A stretch of DNA of 64,000 nucleotides. Source: Stenotrophomonas sp. UBA7346 (GTDB taxonomy: Bacteria > Pseudomonadota > Gammaproteobacteria > Xanthomonadales > Xanthomonadaceae). The notes beneath the pieces were generated by a model that saw nothing but the letters and a program-made list of their open reading frames with translations, was not told where the DNA came from and ran no database searches. The DNA lies in assembly GCA_002471015.1 (NCBI GenBank), contig DKPB01000060.1, forward strand, positions 1-64,000, in the 5' to 3' direction. This document shows positions 8,055 to 16,515 of this stretch, one piece after another. How positions within the stretch are numbered: position 1 is the first letter of the stretch; every line of letters begins with the position of its first letter. The translations under genes and the position numbers were made by a program.

Positions 8055-8124
8055 GGCTTTTGGCTTTTGGCTTTTGGCTTTTGGCTTTTGGCTTTTGGCT
8101 TTTGGCTTTTGGCTTTTGGCTTCT
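8055..8124. repeat. 7-bp tandem repeat, nine perfect units
   Basis: Nine perfect copies of GGCTTTT (8055-8117) and one diverged copy. It directly follows the second R1 repeat. The tract lies about 300 bp upstream of the VUT transporter gene, so an effect on that gene is uncertain. Confidence 0.9.
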
Positions 8125-8168
8125 CGACGCTGGAGCGCCAGTAAACCCAGCTTCATGAGCAGAAGCTG

Positions 8169-8287
8169 CCCTCACCCCAACCCCTCTCCCGTAAACGGGA
8201 GAGGGGCTCAATCCGTTTGGGGGCTCAATCCGTTTGGGGGCTCAATCCGCTTGGGTGCTCAGTCCGCTTGCGGGCTCAGTCTGCTTG
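8169..8287. repeat. Short palindrome followed by five 17-bp tandem units
   Basis: A CTCTCCCGTAAACGGGAGAG palindrome (about 8185-8204) of the family seen elsewhere in the window runs straight into five tandem 17-bp units of the GGGGCTCAATCCGTTTG type (8203-8287); the last three are diverged. The first unit reuses the end of the palindrome, which suggests the array grew from the element's edge. Confidence 0.85.
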
Positions 8288-8427
8288 CTCTCAAGCACGC
8301 TTCACGCCTGCCTCGTTGACATCCACCTCGGCCTCAGCCGTTACACTAGGCGCCGACCTGCCCCCAGGGCACGTCCCCTCCCCTTCTCTATCGATGCAGT
8401 GCCCAACGGCGCTGCCTGTGCCCGTTC

Positions 8428-8994
8428 ATGTCATCGCATCCGTCCATCCGCTTTGCCCCGCTTACCCCCACCTCGCTGCTGCTGGCAGTGCTGGCGATGG
8501 GGGCCGTGGTGCTGGGCTCGAACGTGCTGGTGCAGTACCCGATCAATGATTGGCTCACCTGGGGCGCTTTCAGCTACCCGGTCGCGTTCCTGGTCAGCAA
8601 CCTGATCAACCGCCGCTTTGGCCCGCAGGCGGCACGCCGCGTTGCCTGGGCCGGTTTTGCGGCGGCGGTGGTACTGTCGGTGTGGATTGCCACGCCCCGC
8701 ATCGCGGTGGCCTCGTGCTCGGCGTTCATCGTCGCGCAGCTGCTGGACATCACCGTGTTTGACCGGCTGCGCGCCGGCAACTGGTGGCGTGCACCGATGG
8801 TGGCCACCACCTGCAGCGCCACCGTCGATACCGCCATCTTCTGGTCCATCGCCTTTGCCGGCTCGCAGCTGCCGTGGGTCAGCTGGGCCGCAGGCGACCT
8901 GGCAGTGAAGCTGGCCATCGGCGTCTGCCTGCTGGCTCCGTTCCGCGCCCTGCTGTGGAAAATGGCGCCTTTGAAGGCAGGAACCAGAGGTTAG
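8428..8994 (+). CDS. VUT-family transporter, probable queuosine precursor transporter
   Basis: A 188-residue integral membrane protein with about six hydrophobic segments. It has VUT-family marks: an early VLGSNVLVQYPINDWLTWGAFSYP region, FLVSNLINRRFG, and a second half with SAFIVAQLLDITVFDRLR and a CSATVDTAIFWSIAFAG segment. The E. coli member YhhQ imports the queuosine precursors preQ0/preQ1 for tRNA modification; that role is the best guess here. The leader does not show a recognisable preQ1 riboswitch. No clear ribosome site precedes the ATG. It converges on glnE. Confidence 0.8.
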   Translation: MSSHPSIRFAPLTPTSLLLAVLAMGAVVLGSNVLVQYPINDWLTWGAFSYPVAFLVSNLINRRFGPQAARRVAWAGFAAAVVLSVWIATPRIAVASCSAFIVAQLLDITVFDRLRAGNWWRAPMVATTCSATVDTAIFWSIAFAGSQLPWVSWAAGDLAVKLAIGVCLLAPFRALLWKMAPLKAGTRG

Positions 8995-9058
8995 GAACTA
9001 GAAACCAGTAGAGCAGGAGCCAGGAGCTGCGACCCAGTGAACTGCGACTTCGCCCTCT

Positions 9059-11908
9059 CTACGTTGCGGGTTCCCTGATCTCTGGTTCCTGGCCTTTCGC
9101 CAGCGGGAAAGGCAGGCCCTGGGCAATTGCCGCCGCCGTGATGGCCGCGCAGGCAGCCTCGATTTCGGGTGTGGGCGTGGCGATGCGCGGGCGCCTGTCC
9201 AGGGTGCAGGACAGGCCCACGTCCAGCAGCGTGGCATGCGCGTCGTGCAGGGCCACCGCGGTATCGCCCGGCAACCAACCGGCGGCGGCCAGCGCGGCGA
9301 TCAGGAACGGCGTCTCGCGCGGCTCGCATAGTGCCGGGTGATGCTGGGCCTGCGACAACACGCCGGTCTGCAGCACGAACTCCAGGTCCACCAGACCGCC
9401 TGCGCCCTGCTTCAGGTCCAGCCGCGCCGCGTCACTGCGGTCCAGCTCGGCCCGCATGCGCGCACGCATCTTCAGCACGTCACCGAACAAAGTGTCCTGG
9501 TCGCGCACGCGGCCCAGGGTGCTGCTGCGTACCTGCTCGAAATCGGCCAGCAGTGAGGCATCACCGGCCACCCCACGGGCACGCACCAGCGCCTGGTGCT
9601 CCCAGGTCCAGGCGCGCTCGCGCTGGTATTCGGTGTAGCTGGCCAGCGACGACACCAGCGCGCCCTTGCCACCGTCCGGGCGCAGCCGCACGTCGATGTC
9701 GTACAGGCGGCCGGCGGCAGTCACCGCACCAAGCAGGGCCATCACCTTCTGCGCCAGACGCGCGAACCAGCGGCCGGGGTCCAGCGGGCGCGGGCCGTCG
9801 CTGGCCTCTACGCCGGCCGGGCTGTCGTACAGGAACACCAGGTCCAGGTCCGAGCCGAACCCCAGCTCGACGCCGCCCAGGCTGCCGTAGCCGATGATCG
9901 CAAAGCGCCCGGCGGGGATTTCACCGTGGGCCTGGCGCATGTCGGCCAGCGCCATCTGCAATACCGTCACCACCACCGCATCGGCCAACTGCGCCAGCTG
10001 GCGGGTGCAATCCACCGCGCGTTGGCGGCCATCGTGGAAAGCCAGCGCCATGCGGAAGCTCAGCGCCAGGCGTACTTCGTTGAGCGCGCGCAGTGCGGCT
10101 TCCGGATCGTCGATAGCCAATGCGCTGGCGCAGGCATCGTGCATCTCCTGCGCCTCCGGCATGGGCCCGGCCACGCGCGTGTCCAGCAGCTCATCCAGCA
10201 GCAGCGGGAAGGCCACCAGCCGCTCGGACAGCAGGGCGCTGCGCGCCAACACGTTGACCAATCGCGTCAATGCGCTGGGTTGCTCGTCCAGCAGCGCCAG
10301 ATAGCTGGTGCGGCGCAGGATGGCGGCCAGCAGGCCGAGCACGCGGCGCAGCGCGGCGTCAGGCTGGGGCGAGCGGGTGGCCGCGTGCAACAGCGCCGGC
10401 AGCACCCGGTCCAGGCGCGCGCGGGCGGTGTCGGACAGCGACTTCACCCCCAGCGACTGGGCAAACTCGCGCAGTGATTGGTCGGCGCCACTGGCATCGG
10501 CAAAACCGGCCTCGGCCAGCACCTCGGCACTGCCGCCATCGGGCAGCACACGCCAATAACTGGACAGCACATCCGGCGCGGCCTGGCCCTTGCGGGGGGC
10601 CAGCAGCGCGCCGAACTCGACGCCGACGCGCTGGCGCTGTTCGTTCAGGGCTATCAGCAGGGCTTCCCAATCGACATAACCCAGGCCGTGGGCGATGCGC
10701 GCGCGGTCCAGCGGATCATTGGGCAGGCAATGGGTCTGTGCATCACGCAGCATCTGCAGGCGGTTCTCGACGCGGCGCAGGAAGCGATAGGCCTGGATCA
10801 GGTCCTCGCCATCGCTGGCCGCCATCTGCCCGCCGTCGACCAGCGCGCGCAGTGCCGGCAACAAGCGGCGTTCGCGCAACGCAGATTCGCGGCCGCCACG
10901 GATCAACTGCAGTGCCTGGGCCAGGAATTCGATCTCGCGGATGCCGCCGGGGCCACGCTTGATGTCGTCCAGCCGGTCCTTGCGCGCAACCTCGGCGGTG
11001 ATCGCCGCCTTCATCTCGCGCAGGCCGTCGAGCGCGGTGAAATCCAGGTAGCGGCGATAGACGAAGGGCCGCAGCGTCTCCAGCCAGGCCTCACCGGCAG
11101 CGATGTCGCCCGCCACCGCGCGCGCCTTGATCCAGGCGTAGCGCTCCCAGTCGCGGCCTTCGCGCTGGAAATACTGGTCCATGCCGGCAAACGACAGCGC
11201 CACCCGCCCGGCCGTGCCGAACGGGCGCAGGCGCAGGTCGACGCGGTGGCTGAAGCCTTCGGCGGTGGTTTCGTCCAGCAGCCGCGCCAGGCGCTGGCCA
11301 AGCCGGGCGAAATACTCCTCGGCGGCCAGCGGGCGGGCACCGTCGGACTCGCCGTTCTGCGGAAAGGCGTAGACCAGGTCGATGTCGGAGGAGAAGTTCA
11401 GCTCGCCGCCGCCGAGCTTGCCCAGCCCGAACACCACCAGCTGCTGTGCGCTGCCATCGGCGCCACGCACCACGCCGTGGCGGCTGGCGAACTCCTGCTC
11501 CAATGCCGTCAGGCCCAGCTGCAGACACTCTTCGGCCAGTTGGGTGGCGCCCGCCAGGGTGGCGTCGACGTCGTCCAGCCCCAGCAGGTCTCGCCAGATC
11601 AAGCGGGTGGAGGACGCTGCGCGGTAGCGGCGCAGCTGGCTGGGCCAGGCGGTGGGCTGCAGCAGGTCCAGCACCGGCAACGGTAGCGGCGCCGGATCCG
11701 GCTGGGCCAGCCGCTGCAGCAGCTCCGGTTGCCGGCACAGGGTATCGATGGCGAAGTCGCTGGTGATCGCCAATTGCCGCAGCGCCGCCTCGAACCCGGG
11801 CGCAGACGGCCATTGGGCAGGATCAGAGACGGCCAGCTTCAGCCGGGCCAGGGCACGATCACTGATGGGCTGAACAGATTCAGGTACTGCGGGGGCGGTT
11901 TGGCTCAT
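9059..11908 (-). CDS. glnE: Bifunctional glutamine synthetase adenylyltransferase/deadenylylase
   Basis: A 949-residue enzyme, close to the 946 of E. coli GlnE. It adds or removes AMP on a tyrosine of glutamine synthetase in response to PII protein and glutamine. Two nucleotidyltransferase motifs are visible: LGKLGGGELNFSSDIDLVY (about residues 158-178, deadenylylation half) and YGSLGGVELGFGSDLDLVFL (about residues 670-690, adenylylation half). The start MSQTAPAVPES at 11908 is preferred to an upstream in-frame ATG. A terminator-like hairpin lies 57 bp upstream on the same strand, so either an upstream small transcript ends there or the leader is attenuated. Confidence 0.97.
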   Translation of the reverse strand: MSQTAPAVPESVQPISDRALARLKLAVSDPAQWPSAPGFEAALRQLAITSDFAIDTLCRQPELLQRLAQPDPAPLPLPVLDLLQPTAWPSQLRRYRAASSTRLIWRDLLGLDDVDATLAGATQLAEECLQLGLTALEQEFASRHGVVRGADGSAQQLVVFGLGKLGGGELNFSSDIDLVYAFPQNGESDGARPLAAEEYFARLGQRLARLLDETTAEGFSHRVDLRLRPFGTAGRVALSFAGMDQYFQREGRDWERYAWIKARAVAGDIAAGEAWLETLRPFVYRRYLDFTALDGLREMKAAITAEVARKDRLDDIKRGPGGIREIEFLAQALQLIRGGRESALRERRLLPALRALVDGGQMAASDGEDLIQAYRFLRRVENRLQMLRDAQTHCLPNDPLDRARIAHGLGYVDWEALLIALNEQRQRVGVEFGALLAPRKGQAAPDVLSSYWRVLPDGGSAEVLAEAGFADASGADQSLREFAQSLGVKSLSDTARARLDRVLPALLHAATRSPQPDAALRRVLGLLAAILRRTSYLALLDEQPSALTRLVNVLARSALLSERLVAFPLLLDELLDTRVAGPMPEAQEMHDACASALAIDDPEAALRALNEVRLALSFRMALAFHDGRQRAVDCTRQLAQLADAVVVTVLQMALADMRQAHGEIPAGRFAIIGYGSLGGVELGFGSDLDLVFLYDSPAGVEASDGPRPLDPGRWFARLAQKVMALLGAVTAAGRLYDIDVRLRPDGGKGALVSSLASYTEYQRERAWTWEHQALVRARGVAGDASLLADFEQVRSSTLGRVRDQDTLFGDVLKMRARMRAELDRSDAARLDLKQGAGGLVDLEFVLQTGVLSQAQHHPALCEPRETPFLIAALAAAGWLPGDTAVALHDAHATLLDVGLSCTLDRRPRIATPTPEIEAACAAITAAAIAQGLPFPLAKGQEPEIREPAT

Positions 11909-11964
11909 CCGTGAATGATGGCATCTGCCGGCGCCGTTGGTCGCCATCTCCGGCGATCAGGCAT

Positions 11965-12000
11965 TAAAAAAGCCCGCTGACAGCGAACTGTCAGCGGGCT
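11965..12000 (-). terminator. Rho-independent terminator upstream of glnE
   Basis: A perfect 13-bp stem (AGCCCGCTGACAG / CTGTCAGCGGGCT) with a four-base loop, followed on the minus strand by six T residues. It points toward glnE but lies before it, with no annotated gene upstream on that strand within the 190-bp divergent region. It may end a small RNA or an attenuated leader. Confidence 0.75.
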
Positions 12001-12191
12001 TTGCTCCCTCCCCCACGTCGGGATGCAGGTCGATCCTGAGCGCAGAACGAACAACTTGCACGCTGCAGTGCAAAACAATACTGGGGAGTACAAGAGCACT
12101 GAAGCGGCAAAGACCATCCCACCAAGGTAGAACCCCCGTGTTCACGCCGATCCGCGATAATTGGCAGTCCCCACAAGAAACCGTAGTCGTC

Positions 12192-13706
12192 ATGTCTGTC
12201 GAACGCATCCTGGACCCGCGCCTGCGCGACCGTATCGTTTCCGCCGAACAAGCCGCGGCGTTCATCCAACCCGGCGAAACCGTGGCCATGAGCGGCTTCA
12301 CCGGTTCCGGCTATCCCAAGGCGGTGCCGCTGGCGCTGGCACAGCGCATTGAAGACGTGCACGCCGCAGGCCAGCCGTTCAAGATCAAGCTGATGACGGG
12401 CGCGTCGACCGCACCGGAACTGGATGGTGCGCTGGCCAAGGCCGATGCCATCGCCATGCGCATGCCGTTCCAGACCGACCCGGATGCACGCAAGCGCATC
12501 AACGAAGGCACGCTCGATTACATCGACATCCACCTTTCCCATGTCGCCCAGCACGTGTGGTTTGGTTTTTACGGTGAGATCGACACGGCGGTGATCGAAG
12601 TCTCGGCGATCCGCGAAGACGGTTCGCTGGTGCCCTCCACCTCGGTCGGCAACAACAAGACCTGGCTGGACCTGGCCAAGAAGGTGATCATCGAGGTCAA
12701 CGAGTGGCAGCCCGCGGATATCGAGGGCATGCACGACATCTACTACGGCACCGCGCTACCGCCGCACCGCAAGCCGATCCCGCTGATCCATGCCAACGAC
12801 CGCATCGGCCAGACCACGCTGAGCGTGGACCCGGACAAGATCGTGGCGGTGGTGCGCACCAACGGCCCGGACCGCAACAGCCCGTTCAAGCCGATCGATG
12901 AGGACAGCCGCCTGATCGCCGGCCACCTGATCGAGTTCCTCAAGCACGAAGTGGCCAAGGGCCGCCTGCCGGCCAACCTGCTGCCGTTGCAGTCGGGTGT
13001 GGGCAATATTCCCAATGCGGTGCTGGCCGGCCTGGCCGAAAGCGGCCTGCGCGGCCTGACCTCGTTCACCGAGGTGATCCAGGACGGCATGCTGGACCTG
13101 CTCAAGTCCGGCGTGCTGGATTACGCCTCGTGCACCGGTTTCGCGCTGAGCCCGGAGGCCAACGAGGAGTTCAAGCGCAACATCAAGTTCTACCGTGAGC
13201 GCATCATCATGCGCACGCAGGAGATCTCCAACCATCCGGAACTGGTGCGCCGCCTGGGCTGCATCGGCATGAACGGCATGATCGAGGTGGACCTGTACGG
13301 CAACGTCAATTCCACCCACGTGATGGGCAGCCGCATCATGAACGGCATCGGTGGTTCGGGTGACTTCACCCGCAACGGCTTCCTGTCCACCTTCCTGAGC
13401 CCGTCGACGGCCAAGGGCGGTTCGATCTCGGCGATCGTGCCGATGGTCAGCCACGTCGACCACACCGAGCACGACGTGTCGATCATCGTCACCGAGCAGG
13501 GCCTGGCCGATCTGCGCGGCCTGCCGCCGCGTGCGCGTGCGCGCCAGGTGATCGACAACTGTGCGCACCCGGATTACCGCGACCAGCTCAACGACTACTT
13601 CGACCGCGCCTGCCGCGACAGCTACGGCAAGCACACGCCGCATCTGTTGCCGGAGGCCCTGTCCTGGCACCAGCGCTACATCGACACCGGCAGCATGAAG
13701 GCCTGA
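12192..13706 (+). CDS. Acetyl-CoA hydrolase/transferase family protein, succinyl-CoA:acetate CoA-transferase type
   Basis: A 504-residue class I CoA-transferase, nearly the length of Acetobacter aceti AarC (505). The expected catalytic glutamate is Glu294, in GLTSFTEVIQDGMLDLL. Other family marks are GFTGSGYPKAVPLALAQR near the N terminus, PSTSVGNNKTWLDLAKKVII, and the late IVTEQGLADLRGLPPRARA. The AarC-type reaction moves CoA from succinyl-CoA to acetate, helping acetate use or bypassing succinyl-CoA synthetase. It is monocistronic, divergent from glnE, with a terminator at 13951. Propionyl or other acyl specificity cannot be excluded. Confidence 0.9.
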   Translation: MSVERILDPRLRDRIVSAEQAAAFIQPGETVAMSGFTGSGYPKAVPLALAQRIEDVHAAGQPFKIKLMTGASTAPELDGALAKADAIAMRMPFQTDPDARKRINEGTLDYIDIHLSHVAQHVWFGFYGEIDTAVIEVSAIREDGSLVPSTSVGNNKTWLDLAKKVIIEVNEWQPADIEGMHDIYYGTALPPHRKPIPLIHANDRIGQTTLSVDPDKIVAVVRTNGPDRNSPFKPIDEDSRLIAGHLIEFLKHEVAKGRLPANLLPLQSGVGNIPNAVLAGLAESGLRGLTSFTEVIQDGMLDLLKSGVLDYASCTGFALSPEANEEFKRNIKFYRERIIMRTQEISNHPELVRRLGCIGMNGMIEVDLYGNVNSTHVMGSRIMNGIGGSGDFTRNGFLSTFLSPSTAKGGSISAIVPMVSHVDHTEHDVSIIVTEQGLADLRGLPPRARARQVIDNCAHPDYRDQLNDYFDRACRDSYGKHTPHLLPEALSWHQRYIDTGSMKA

Positions 13707-13716
13707 GGCCAAACCT

Positions 13717-13945
13717 GTAGGGCCGAGCCATGCTCGGCAGGGGCTTTACCAGCGAAAAGCCGCCCTCACCCCAACCCCTCTCCCGTACACGGGAGAGGGG
13801 CTAAAGCTGAAGGCCTGAAGCTCCACCTGTAGTGCCGAGCCATGCTCGGCAGAGGCTTTACCAGGAAGGCCCGATCTGTAGTGCCGAGCCACGCTCGGCA
13901 GGGGCTTTACCGGGAAGGCCCCTGCCGAGCATGGCTCGGCACTAC
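13717..13945. repeat. Cluster of four GTAG/SMAG REP elements
   Basis: Units at 13717-13740, 13829-13852, 13878-13901 and (inverted) 13922-13945 share a GTAG head and a GCCGAGC...GCTCGGC stem. The last two face each other and form one long imperfect hairpin. A CTCTCCCG...CGGGAGAG palindrome lies between the first two (13763-13800). This family is characteristic of Stenotrophomonas maltophilia intergenic DNA. Confidence 0.9.
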
Positions 13946-13950
13946 AAATG

Positions 13951-13978
13951 AAAACCCCGGCTTGCCCGGGGTTTTTGT
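13951..13978. terminator. Bidirectional Rho-independent terminator
   Basis: An AAAACCCCGG/CCCGGGGTTTTT stem with A and T tails. It separates the plus-strand CoA-transferase gene from the convergent yegP gene and can serve both. Confidence 0.85.
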
Positions 13979-13999
13979 TGCTGCACCGCCTGGCCGCTC

Positions 14000-14335
14000 C
14001 TAGGCGGTCTTGTCCTTGATCGTCGTGCTTGGCCCATTGCCCTTGACGCTGGTGATGCCCGCTTCGCGGCCGGCCTGGGAGGCATACATCTGGCTGCTGC
14101 CGATCACCTGGTGGTTGGCCGCCTTCAGATTGAAATGATGACGACCGTCACTGGCAGTCTTGCGCTCGTAGCGTGCCTCGTCGGGACTGTTCTTCTGCGC
14201 CGAGGCGATACCGCCTTCGGCTGCCGCGCGGGTGGTGTAACGCTCGCTGGTCAGGATGACCTCGGCGTTGCCTGCCTTGAGCACGAAGTAGTACTGCCCA
14301 TCGCCGCTCTTATCCAACTCGTACCAACCTGCCAT
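14000..14335 (-). CDS. yegP: YegP/DUF1508-family protein
   Basis: A 111-residue protein made of two DUF1508 repeats: GQYYFVLKAGNAEVILTSERY (about residues 13-33) and its second copy HHFNLKAANHQVIGSSQMY (about residues 66-84), each followed by a helix with a Gly-Ile/Ala-Ser motif. YegP proteins are small, soluble and abundant, with a tandem beta-beta-alpha fold; their function is unknown. A GGGG-type ribosome site precedes the ATG. It shares the 13951 terminator with the convergent CoA-transferase gene. Confidence 0.9.
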   Translation of the reverse strand: MAGWYELDKSGDGQYYFVLKAGNAEVILTSERYTTRAAAEGGIASAQKNSPDEARYERKTASDGRHHFNLKAANHQVIGSSQMYASQAGREAGITSVKGNGPSTTIKDKTA

Positions 14336-14465
14336 CGCAATACCCCACTTGAGGATGATGCCGGCACACCGCCGCCCTGCTCGCGCAGCCGCATGCGTGG
14401 CTGTTAGTCCGGCCTGCCGGACGTTGGAAGCCGCACGACATCACGGCTACGAGTCAGACTCTACC

Positions 14466-14732
14466 TCAATCCTCTGTCCGTTCCAGCCAGGCCAGCTTGC
14501 GGATACGGGGCAGCTGTTTGAGCTGCCACTCCGCCCGCGAGGCCGCTGAACGGTCGGCATAGGGGCGGCTGGCAAGGATGCGCAACGGCGGGTGCGCGCG
14601 CGTGTAACGTGCGCCCTTGCCAGCCATATGGGCCTGGAAGCGGGCTTCCACATCGGTGCTGATACCGGCGTAATAGCTGCCATCACGGCATTCCAGCAGG
14701 TACAGGAACCAGCTGCCTTTCAGGCCCGACAC
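14466..14732 (-). CDS. GIY-YIG nuclease-fold protein
   Basis: An 88-residue protein if the GTG at 14732 is used. I prefer that start: GGGGAA lies 5 bases before it and it avoids a 41-bp overlap with the upstream gene that the ATG at 14783 would cause. It is a minimal GIY-YIG domain: WFLYLLECRDGSYYAGISTD (the GIY...YIG strands), then an Arg/His helix VEARFQAHMAGKGARYTRAH. Small YhbQ/UPF0213 members of this fold act as DNA nucleases or remain uncharacterised. It starts 10 bp after the secreted-protein gene and probably shares its transcript. Confidence 0.82.
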   Translation of the reverse strand: MSGLKGSWFLYLLECRDGSYYAGISTDVEARFQAHMAGKGARYTRAHPPLRILASRPYADRSAASRAEWQLKQLPRIRKLAWLERTED

Positions 14733-14742
14733 CCGGTTCCCC

Positions 14743-15186
14743 TTACAGGCTGGCCGCGTCGGCGATCTTGCACATGCCTTCACCCACTGCCTTGTTGGAG
14801 GTCAACTGGCCACCCTTGATGCTGAAACGTACCTCCACGCGGATGACCCCGCCATCCTGGCGGCGTACCGTGGTACGCAGCGGCACGGTGGAGCCGCCGC
14901 CACCGCGCACCGGGTTTTCGGCGGCGATGTAACCGGTGGTCTCATTCGGTGAAACACCAACCATGCCCTCGGCCTCGATCGCCGCCACGGTCTTGGCGAA
15001 GGCATCGGCGTAACTGATGCCTTCGTGGTCGGTGTGCACCAGGAACTGCTTGCCGGTGGTGAAACCCCCGCTCACCGACATGTTCTGCAGGCAGCCACTG
15101 CCCGAGTCGAAAACTTCCTTTTTGGCCAATGCCATGGTCGGCACCAGCAACAGCATCAGTGCCACGCTGCACGTACGGATACGCAT
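14743..15186 (-). CDS. Secreted protein of unknown function
   Basis: A 147-residue protein starting at the ATG at 15186, which opens a signal peptide (MRIRTCSVALMLLLVPTMALA, cut about residue 21) behind an AGGGAGAA ribosome site. The mature part has two Cys residues (GSGCLQNM and GMCKIAD) that could form a disulfide, a central AFAKTVAAIEAEGMVGVSPN helix and a Gly-rich GGGGSTVPLRTTVRRQDGG turn followed by a V-E-V-R-F strand. I recognise no family. It is probably periplasmic and co-transcribed with the GIY-YIG gene. Confidence 0.7.
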   Translation of the reverse strand: MRIRTCSVALMLLLVPTMALAKKEVFDSGSGCLQNMSVSGGFTTGKQFLVHTDHEGISYADAFAKTVAAIEAEGMVGVSPNETTGYIAAENPVRGGGGSTVPLRTTVRRQDGGVIRVEVRFSIKGGQLTSNKAVGEGMCKIADAASL

Positions 15187-15333
15187 CACTTTCTTCTCCC
15201 TAAGCGGTGATCTTGATTGGCTTCCTGCCGGGTGAGGCGTTCCCCTGGTACACAGCAGGCGGGGGCTCTTACGGCCCCCGCCGGGTAAATTACTTGCCTT
15301 GGGCTCACTGTGCCAGTGCAACTGTCACGTTGC

Positions 15334-16407
15334 TCAGGCTGCGGCTTCCAGCTGCACGCGGCGGCGGGCACGCACCGCCTCGGCCAGGCGCTCCAGCACC
15401 TGCACGGTGCTGTCCCAGTCGATGCAACCGTCGGTGATGCTCTGGCCGTAGACCAGCGGCTGGCCTTCGACCAGCTCCTGACGGCCTGCCACCAGGTGGC
15501 TCTCGATCATCACCCCCACCACCCGCTGCTCACCGGCCTCCAGCTGCACGGCGATGTCATCGATCACCTTGGGCTGGTTTTCCGGCTTCTTGCTGCTGTT
15601 GGCGTGGCTGGCGTCGATCATCAAACGCGCCGGCAGCTGCGACTTGCCCAGCACCTCGCTGGCGGCCTGCACGCTGGCGGCGTCGTAGTTGGGCGCCTTG
15701 CCACCGCGCAGGATCACATGGCAATCCGGGTTGCCCTGGGTGGCGACGATGGCGGTGCCGCCCTCCTTGGTCACCGACAGGAAATGGTGCGGGTGCGAGG
15801 CTGCGCCCACTGCATCGGCGGCGATCTTCACATCGCCGGTGGTGCCGTTCTTGAAGCCCACCGGGCAGGACAGGCCAGAGGCCAGCTCACGGTGCACCTG
15901 GCTCTCGGTGGTACGCGCGCCAATCGCGCCCCAGGCCACCAGGTCGGCGATGTACTGCGGCGAGATCACGTCCAGGAACTCCACGCCGGCCGGCAGGCCG
16001 AGGCGGTTGATGTCACGCAACAGGCCGCGCGCCACGCGCAGGCCCTTGTTGATGTTGAAGCTGCCGTCCAGGTCCGGGTCGTTGATCAGGCCCTTCCAGC
16101 CCACCGTGGTGCGCGGCTTCTCGAAGTACACGCGCATGACGATTTCCAGCTCGCCGCCCAGGGCGTCGCGGAGCGGGCGCAGGCGCTGGGCGTATTCCAT
16201 CGCTGCAACCGGGTCGTGGATGGAGCACGGCCCCACCACCACCGCCAGGCGGTCGTCCTGGCCGTGCAGGATGCGGTGCAGCGCGCTGCGTGCATCGGCC
16301 ACGGTCTGCGAGGTTTCATCGTCACAGGGCAGCAGCGCCAGCAGCTGTGCCGGCGGGGTCAGTGGTTCCAGTTTGCGGATGCGAAGATCATCGGTGTGGG
16401 GGGGCAT
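15334..16407 (-). CDS. aroG: Class I 3-deoxy-7-phosphoheptulonate (DAHP) synthase
   Basis: A 357-residue enzyme, first step of the shikimate pathway: phosphoenolpyruvate plus erythrose 4-phosphate gives DAHP. Family signatures are VVGPCSIHDP (about residue 57), MRVYFEKPRTTVGWKGLIND, DGSFNINKGL, GFKNGTTG and IDASHANSSKK. The AroG/AroF/AroH isozyme type, and so which amino acid inhibits it, cannot be decided by eye; the symbol marks the family. The 5' region (16462-16596) holds an aromatic-rich leader peptide and a terminator, so transcription is very probably attenuated by charged aromatic tRNAs. It lies downstream of gspM on the same strand, but the leader marks a separate regulatory unit. 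Confidence 0.93.
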   Translation of the reverse strand: MPPHTDDLRIRKLEPLTPPAQLLALLPCDDETSQTVADARSALHRILHGQDDRLAVVVGPCSIHDPVAAMEYAQRLRPLRDALGGELEIVMRVYFEKPRTTVGWKGLINDPDLDGSFNINKGLRVARGLLRDINRLGLPAGVEFLDVISPQYIADLVAWGAIGARTTESQVHRELASGLSCPVGFKNGTTGDVKIAADAVGAASHPHHFLSVTKEGGTAIVATQGNPDCHVILRGGKAPNYDAASVQAASEVLGKSQLPARLMIDASHANSSKKPENQPKVIDDIAVQLEAGEQRVVGVMIESHLVAGRQELVEGQPLVYGQSITDGCIDWDSTVQVLERLAEAVRARRRVQLEAAA

Positions 16408-16461
16408 TGCGGGGGCTCCAGTTCAAAGCGTGAATGGTGTGTGCCCCAGCGAGGCGGCATG

Positions 16462-16491
16462 AAAAAAGCCGCCAGGTTCGCTGGCGGCTTT
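16462..16491 (-). terminator. Attenuator terminator of the DAHP synthase leader
   Basis: An 11-bp stem (AAAGCCGCCAG / CTGGCGGCTTT) with a five-base loop, ending on the minus strand in six T residues, 55 bp before the synthase start. The 5' arm (plus-strand 16479-16487) can pair over 9 bp with 16539-16547 inside the leader peptide gene, giving an alternative antiterminator. Confidence 0.85.
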
Positions 16492-16515
16492 TCGGGAATG
16501 CGTCTGAAAGTTTCT

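Noticed and set aside
7771..8124. Possible CRISPR array
   Set aside because: Repeats are direct copies of about 135 bp and 7-bp tandem units without regular unique spacers, and no cas genes are nearby.
8340..8427. preQ1 riboswitch before the VUT-family transporter gene
   Set aside because: The GC-rich leader lacks the small A-rich pseudoknot of known preQ1 classes; no supported fold was found.
11905..12117. A leader peptide for glnE or branched-chain attenuation (frame starting MVFAASVLLYSPVLF)
   Set aside because: No clear run of one amino acid, the frame runs past the terminator into glnE, and glnE is not an amino-acid biosynthesis gene.
14466..14783. ATG start at 14783 for the GIY-YIG gene
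   Set aside because: It would overlap the upstream gene by 41 bp and lacks a ribosome site; GTG 14732 has GGGGAA at a suitable distance.
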